From Gammaproteobacteria bacterium (GTDB taxonomy: Bacteria > Pseudomonadota > Gammaproteobacteria > SZUA-229), in assembly GCA_015484935.1 (NCBI GenBank), contig WFUQ01000036.1:1-7849 (forward strand): a DNA stretch of 7,849 nt, in the 5' to 3' direction. The notes under the pieces were generated by a model. It did not search any database. It saw nothing but the letters and a program-made list of their open reading frames with translations, and was not told the origin of the DNA. How positions within the stretch are numbered: position 1 is the first letter of the stretch; the number at the start of each line of letters is the position of its first letter. The translations under genes and the position numbers were made by a program. Shown here piece by piece: positions 5,452-7,849 of the stretch.

Positions 5452-6984
5452 TCACATCCTCATGATCATCGGTTGCATCAACAACCAGAGATGGAAACCG
5501 GTGATACCTGTGGCGAACACTAGCATGGGTAATAATTTGGCACCGGCAAGACGATCATCGTTCACCAGCACAGCTGCACCGCGATGCCGTATCACCTGGA
5601 TGGCGATCCAGAAACCGAAGATCATCAAGCCGGCCTGAATCGCGAACAAGACATCCTGTGACATCCACATAGTGATATGACGTTCGTGTTTTTCCATCAT
5701 GCTGAGTGGGACAGTACCTGTGCCGAAAGGGTTCATGAACACCTCGCCCAGTCCGACACTTTCGCGTATCAGATGGTTGAGGTTGTGTGCCATGTGATAG
5801 GCGAAGGCGAGTGGCAGCGCGATGAAGGCGAAAGTAGCGAACAGGCGTCTGAACTCAAGCTGTGTGCCAGTAAGCTTGCGGGTGGCTTCGACCAGTAGAG
5901 CGTAGATCGCTGCGATGACGGCAAGGCAGGAGACCAGTCCGATGGTGAAACTCCACAGTAATCGCCCGGAGTCGCCGATAGTCTGCGCCAACTGACTCAT
6001 CCACACTTCCCAGAACGGCATCATGGTGAGACCATGAAACCCGGTGAGTGCCAGCAGACCGATCATGAACCAGGATTCATCCCAGTGTGGACGACCGCTA
6101 TGCAAGGCTTCGACGCTGGGCGGACGAAAACGCCAGGCGATGTTTTCATGTGGACAACTCTGTGTGCAGTTACCGCAGGATGTGCAATAACTGTTCTGCT
6201 TCAGACGACCCATCACCAGCCAGGTAGGACAGGGTTCGACTTCCTCAGTACCGTGATAGCAGTCCAGCGTCTTGCAGCTGGCACAGACATCGTTGTCGAT
6301 CGGGCGCAGTTCGATGGGGGACAGCTGCGAATAGAAACCGACAGTGCGACCGACCGGACAGAAGTAACGGCAGAACGCCTTACGCTGAAAGATCGCAAGC
6401 GAAGCGGTGGCCAATACCACCATCAGTAGAGAGACAGCAGCAGTCGCATAGGGATTGATCGTGATACCGACCCCCAGTTCCAGCCAGGTGAGTGCGATGA
6501 ACATGAACAGTGCCGGCCACACATTAGCCATCCATCTGGGGACTTTAAGATTGAGACTGTTGTCGGGATGGGCGCGTCGCCACAGTTTTCGGCGTACCAG
6601 CCATTGCGATATCGCATCCAAGGGACAAACAGCGCACCATGCCGAACCCAGAAAGAAAACCGAGAATACCAGACCCGACCACCACAGGTTCCAGGTCAAT
6701 ACTGTCGCCATGTTGCGTTCCGGGATGGGCGTGCCGAACAAGCCTGCGAAGATGATGAGCAGGAAAAAGCCCACCATGACAAATTTGAGTGACAGCAACA
6801 ACCAGCGGTTTGCGGTGATCGCGCGGATGCCGTTCCCTATCACCGGTATCCTGGCGAGACTGAACACCGATGTGCGTACCGTCGCCGGTGTCGGTGAAAA
6901 CAGCACCCACAGTACAGCCAGGGAGATGAAGACCATGATGATCATTCCCCAATACTCTGGCAGGCCAGGGTGGGTCATGGTCAT
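5452..6984 (-). CDS. NapH-like membrane polyferredoxin with extended C-terminus
   Basis: A 510-residue membrane iron-sulfur protein with about ten predicted helices. The N-terminal half has the NapH/CcoG/NosR-type pattern: CAVCP at 117-121 and CRYFCP at 205-210 beside helices. A soluble domain follows with Cys234/237/242/252 and a classical CTSCGNCTQSCP (267-278), predicting two [4Fe-4S] clusters. Such proteins take electrons from quinol. NapH is usually under 300 residues; here about 200 extra residues add five helices containing histidines (His317, His397, His400, His404, His498), possible haem or metal ligands. The start is 2 nt after the stop of the preceding gene. A second ATG two codons later cannot be excluded, and no strong ribosome site is seen, so translation may be coupled. 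It lies between a periplasmic-type protein and a NapF-like ferredoxin, making it the likely membrane hub of the relay. The family is secure; the partner is unknown. Confidence 0.87.
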   Translation of the reverse strand: MTMTHPGLPEYWGMIIMVFISLAVLWVLFSPTPATVRTSVFSLARIPVIGNGIRAITANRWLLLSLKFVMVGFFLLIIFAGLFGTPIPERNMATVLTWNLWWSGLVFSVFFLGSAWCAVCPLDAISQWLVRRKLWRRAHPDNSLNLKVPRWMANVWPALFMFIALTWLELGVGITINPYATAAVSLLMVVLATASLAIFQRKAFCRYFCPVGRTVGFYSQLSPIELRPIDNDVCASCKTLDCYHGTEEVEPCPTWLVMGRLKQNSYCTSCGNCTQSCPHENIAWRFRPPSVEALHSGRPHWDESWFMIGLLALTGFHGLTMMPFWEVWMSQLAQTIGDSGRLLWSFTIGLVSCLAVIAAIYALLVEATRKLTGTQLEFRRLFATFAFIALPLAFAYHMAHNLNHLIRESVGLGEVFMNPFGTGTVPLSMMEKHERHITMWMSQDVLFAIQAGLMIFGFWIAIQVIRHRGAAVLVNDDRLAGAKLLPMLVFATGITGFHLWLLMQPMIMRM

Positions 6985-6986
6985 GA

Positions 6987-7673
6987 TCAGCGCCCGCTCA
7001 TCTCTTCATGTGCATTACGCAGCTTCGCCGGTAGCAGTCGTCTGCGTTGCACCAGATTGACACCGACCAGTATCAACACGATAACACCGACTGCGATACC
7101 GATAGGGCCGACCGAGGCAGGCGAACCGATACGCAACGGGAAGTCGATGATGTAAGGTTCACCGCCATCGGTGAACTCTGCGGTGATGATGTAATCCCCG
7201 TCGTTGCTGAACACGAAGCCCTGACGATAGACATTGTCATCCGGTAACTGACTGCCGAGCGTTTCGCTGTTGTCATCGCCGAACAGTACGTCGTCTCTCA
7301 CCTTGAATTGAACTTCACCGTTATAGGCTGCACCGTTATCGATACGGGTGGCATACAGATTCACCCGTCCGCGTTCACCGGCTTTGGGGAAAGCCGGAAA
7401 CACCATGTAGGTGACGAAATAGTTTCCTATCTGTGTCTCCACCTGCATACTCGGAGGGGTATTGGAGTCTTCGTTCAGACTGTAGGCCGGGCGACCGAGA
7501 ACATGGTGTGCCTGCGCAGGTATTGTGAAAACCAGAAACAGCGTGAGCAAACGGCCACATAGTAAAAACAGTCCTTTTGCCGCATATAACGTAAAACATA
7601 TCTTTCCAGTTGCGCCTTTCGCGTTCTTCGCGGCTAAAGTTTTAATATTTTTTTGACGTGCCACACTGTTCAT
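6987..7673 (-). CDS. Secreted, membrane-anchored protein of unknown function
   Basis: A 228-residue protein I cannot name. The frame is open back to 7763, but the ATG at 7673 is preferred: GAGG lies 8 nt upstream and the codon overlaps the previous stop as ATGA. An unusually long basic N-region (about 34 residues) precedes a hydrophobic core and a clear AQA cleavage site at residue 55. The mature protein would then begin HHVLGRPAYSLNED. A domain of about 125 residues follows, mostly alternating short strands and turns (for example GDYIITAEF), recalling the immunoglobulin-like fold of YtkA/FixH proteins, with no cysteines. A C-terminal helix (GIAVGVIVLILVGVNLV) and a basic tail anchor it in the inner membrane with the domain outside. 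It sits between a ferredoxin and the NapH-like gene, so it probably belongs to the same periplasm-facing complex. A metal-binding or assembly role is speculation. Confidence 0.75.
   Translation of the reverse strand: MNSVARQKNIKTLAAKNAKGATGKICFTLYAAKGLFLLCGRLLTLFLVFTIPAQAHHVLGRPAYSLNEDSNTPPSMQVETQIGNYFVTYMVFPAFPKAGERGRVNLYATRIDNGAAYNGEVQFKVRDDVLFGDDNSETLGSQLPDDNVYRQGFVFSNDGDYIITAEFTDGGEPYIIDFPLRIGSPASVGPIGIAVGVIVLILVGVNLVQRRRLLPAKLRNAHEEMSGR
7574..7639. repeat. Repeat-like segment bounded by imperfect inverted repeats
   Basis: CTTTTGCCGC (7574-7583) and GCGGCTAAAG (7630-7639) pair at nine of ten positions and enclose 46 nt. The inner right part, CGCGTTCTTCGCGGCTAAAG, closely resembles a short dispersed element I recall from many bacterial genomes, usually intergenic. 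Here it falls inside a coding region and encodes the odd basic stretch LAAKNAKGATGK of the signal sequence. It may be a captured mobile repeat; only one copy is in this window. Confidence 0.4.
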
Positions 7674-7849
7674 ATCGAATGCCTCATCACTGTACCCTGT
7701 GAGCGTTCTACGATCCGGATAGGCAGACTCGGATGCGGGCAAACCTCGACACACAGACCGCATCCGACACAGGCATCATGCACCACCGGACGATACTGGT
7801 TCCACATATTGAAACTGATCGCACGTTCACCCAAAGGGCAGATGGATAC
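7670..7849 (-). CDS. NapG/NapF-type ferredoxin, C-terminal 59 residues
   Basis: The gene enters from the right edge and ends at a TGA overlapping the next start codon (ATGA), so only its C-terminal 59 residues are visible. They contain the end of one iron-sulfur motif (VSICPLGERAISF) and a complete ferredoxin motif, CVGCGLCVEVCP (visible residues 27-38), then PSLPIRIVER. The motif resembles the last cluster of the NapF-like protein in the same operon, but the overall spacing is closer to NapG, the periplasmic partner of NapH. The missing N-terminus would decide this: a Tat signal would mean NapG. It is the first visible gene of the operon and is probably an electron-transfer partner of the NapH-like membrane protein two genes downstream. 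Ferredoxin identity is certain; subtype is tentative. Confidence 0.85.
   Translation of the reverse strand, partial: VSICPLGERAISFNMWNQYRPVVHDACVGCGLCVEVCPHPSLPIRIVERSQGTVMRHSI

Noticed and set aside
6455..7060. 201-codon open frame on the + strand opposite the NapH-like gene
   Set aside because: It is antisense to a gene with unmistakable motifs, has no family features and has no plausible promoter context; it looks like a by-product of codon usage.
7674..7763. Upstream ATG at 7763 as start of the unknown secreted protein
   Set aside because: It would add 30 residues overlapping the ferredoxin gene, whose cysteine motifs are clearly coded in another frame there; the ATG at 7673 has a good ribosome site and an ATGA overlap.

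Overview
The window looks like chromosomal DNA of a gammaproteobacterium (roughly 50% GC), probably one with respiratory sulfur and/or nitrogen metabolism. The clues are two PEP-CTERM (exosortase-sorted) proteins, a DsrC/TusE-family protein, a DmsC/SoeC-type membrane anchor, a sulfite-exporter-type TauE/SafE permease, a polyferredoxin cluster resembling NapG/NapH/NapF, and moaA for molybdenum cofactor synthesis. The lineage and the sulfur/nitrogen assignment are inferences from gene content; no catalytic subunit lies in the window.

Layout. (1) Positions 2-1152, + strand: the 3' part of a DmsC/SoeC-like membrane anchor gene, then 11 nt downstream a 111-residue DsrC-family gene whose C-terminal arm keeps one of the two redox cysteines and has lost the other. 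(2) Positions 1188-1219: a strong hairpin that can end transcription in both directions, between this pair and the convergent next gene. (3) Positions 1250-2532, - strand: two tandem PEP-CTERM genes. The upstream one is preceded by a near-consensus sigma-54 promoter (2627-2642) and a terminator-like hairpin in its leader. (4) Positions 2533-3014: a 482-nt AT-rich intergenic region holding that promoter and no convincing gene. (5) Positions 3015-7849, - strand: a tightly packed operon. In transcription order it encodes a truncated NapG/NapF-type ferredoxin, a secreted and membrane-anchored protein of unknown function, a 510-residue NapH-like membrane polyferredoxin, a NapF-like protein with four predicted [4Fe-4S] clusters, a TauE/SafE permease and MoaA. 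Its genes overlap by 4 nt or lie 2-26 nt apart; the promoter is outside the window.

How the genes could work together. The ferredoxin/NapH-like/NapF-like set is a predicted electron relay from the quinol pool to an unseen periplasmic or cytoplasmic oxidoreductase. MoaA in the same transcript suggests a molybdoenzyme partner, and TauE/SafE suggests sulfite or an organosulfonate as a handled anion. The + strand anchor would normally complete a DmsABC- or SoeABC-type molybdoenzyme encoded upstream, with the DsrC-like protein as a possible sulfur carrier or regulator. The PEP-CTERM genes are a separate surface or extracellular-matrix module.

The points most worth checking are the single-cysteine DsrC-like protein, the sigma-54 promoter on the PEP-CTERM gene, the predicted histidine-first mature N-terminus of the unknown operon protein, and a repeat-like segment lying inside that protein's signal sequence.
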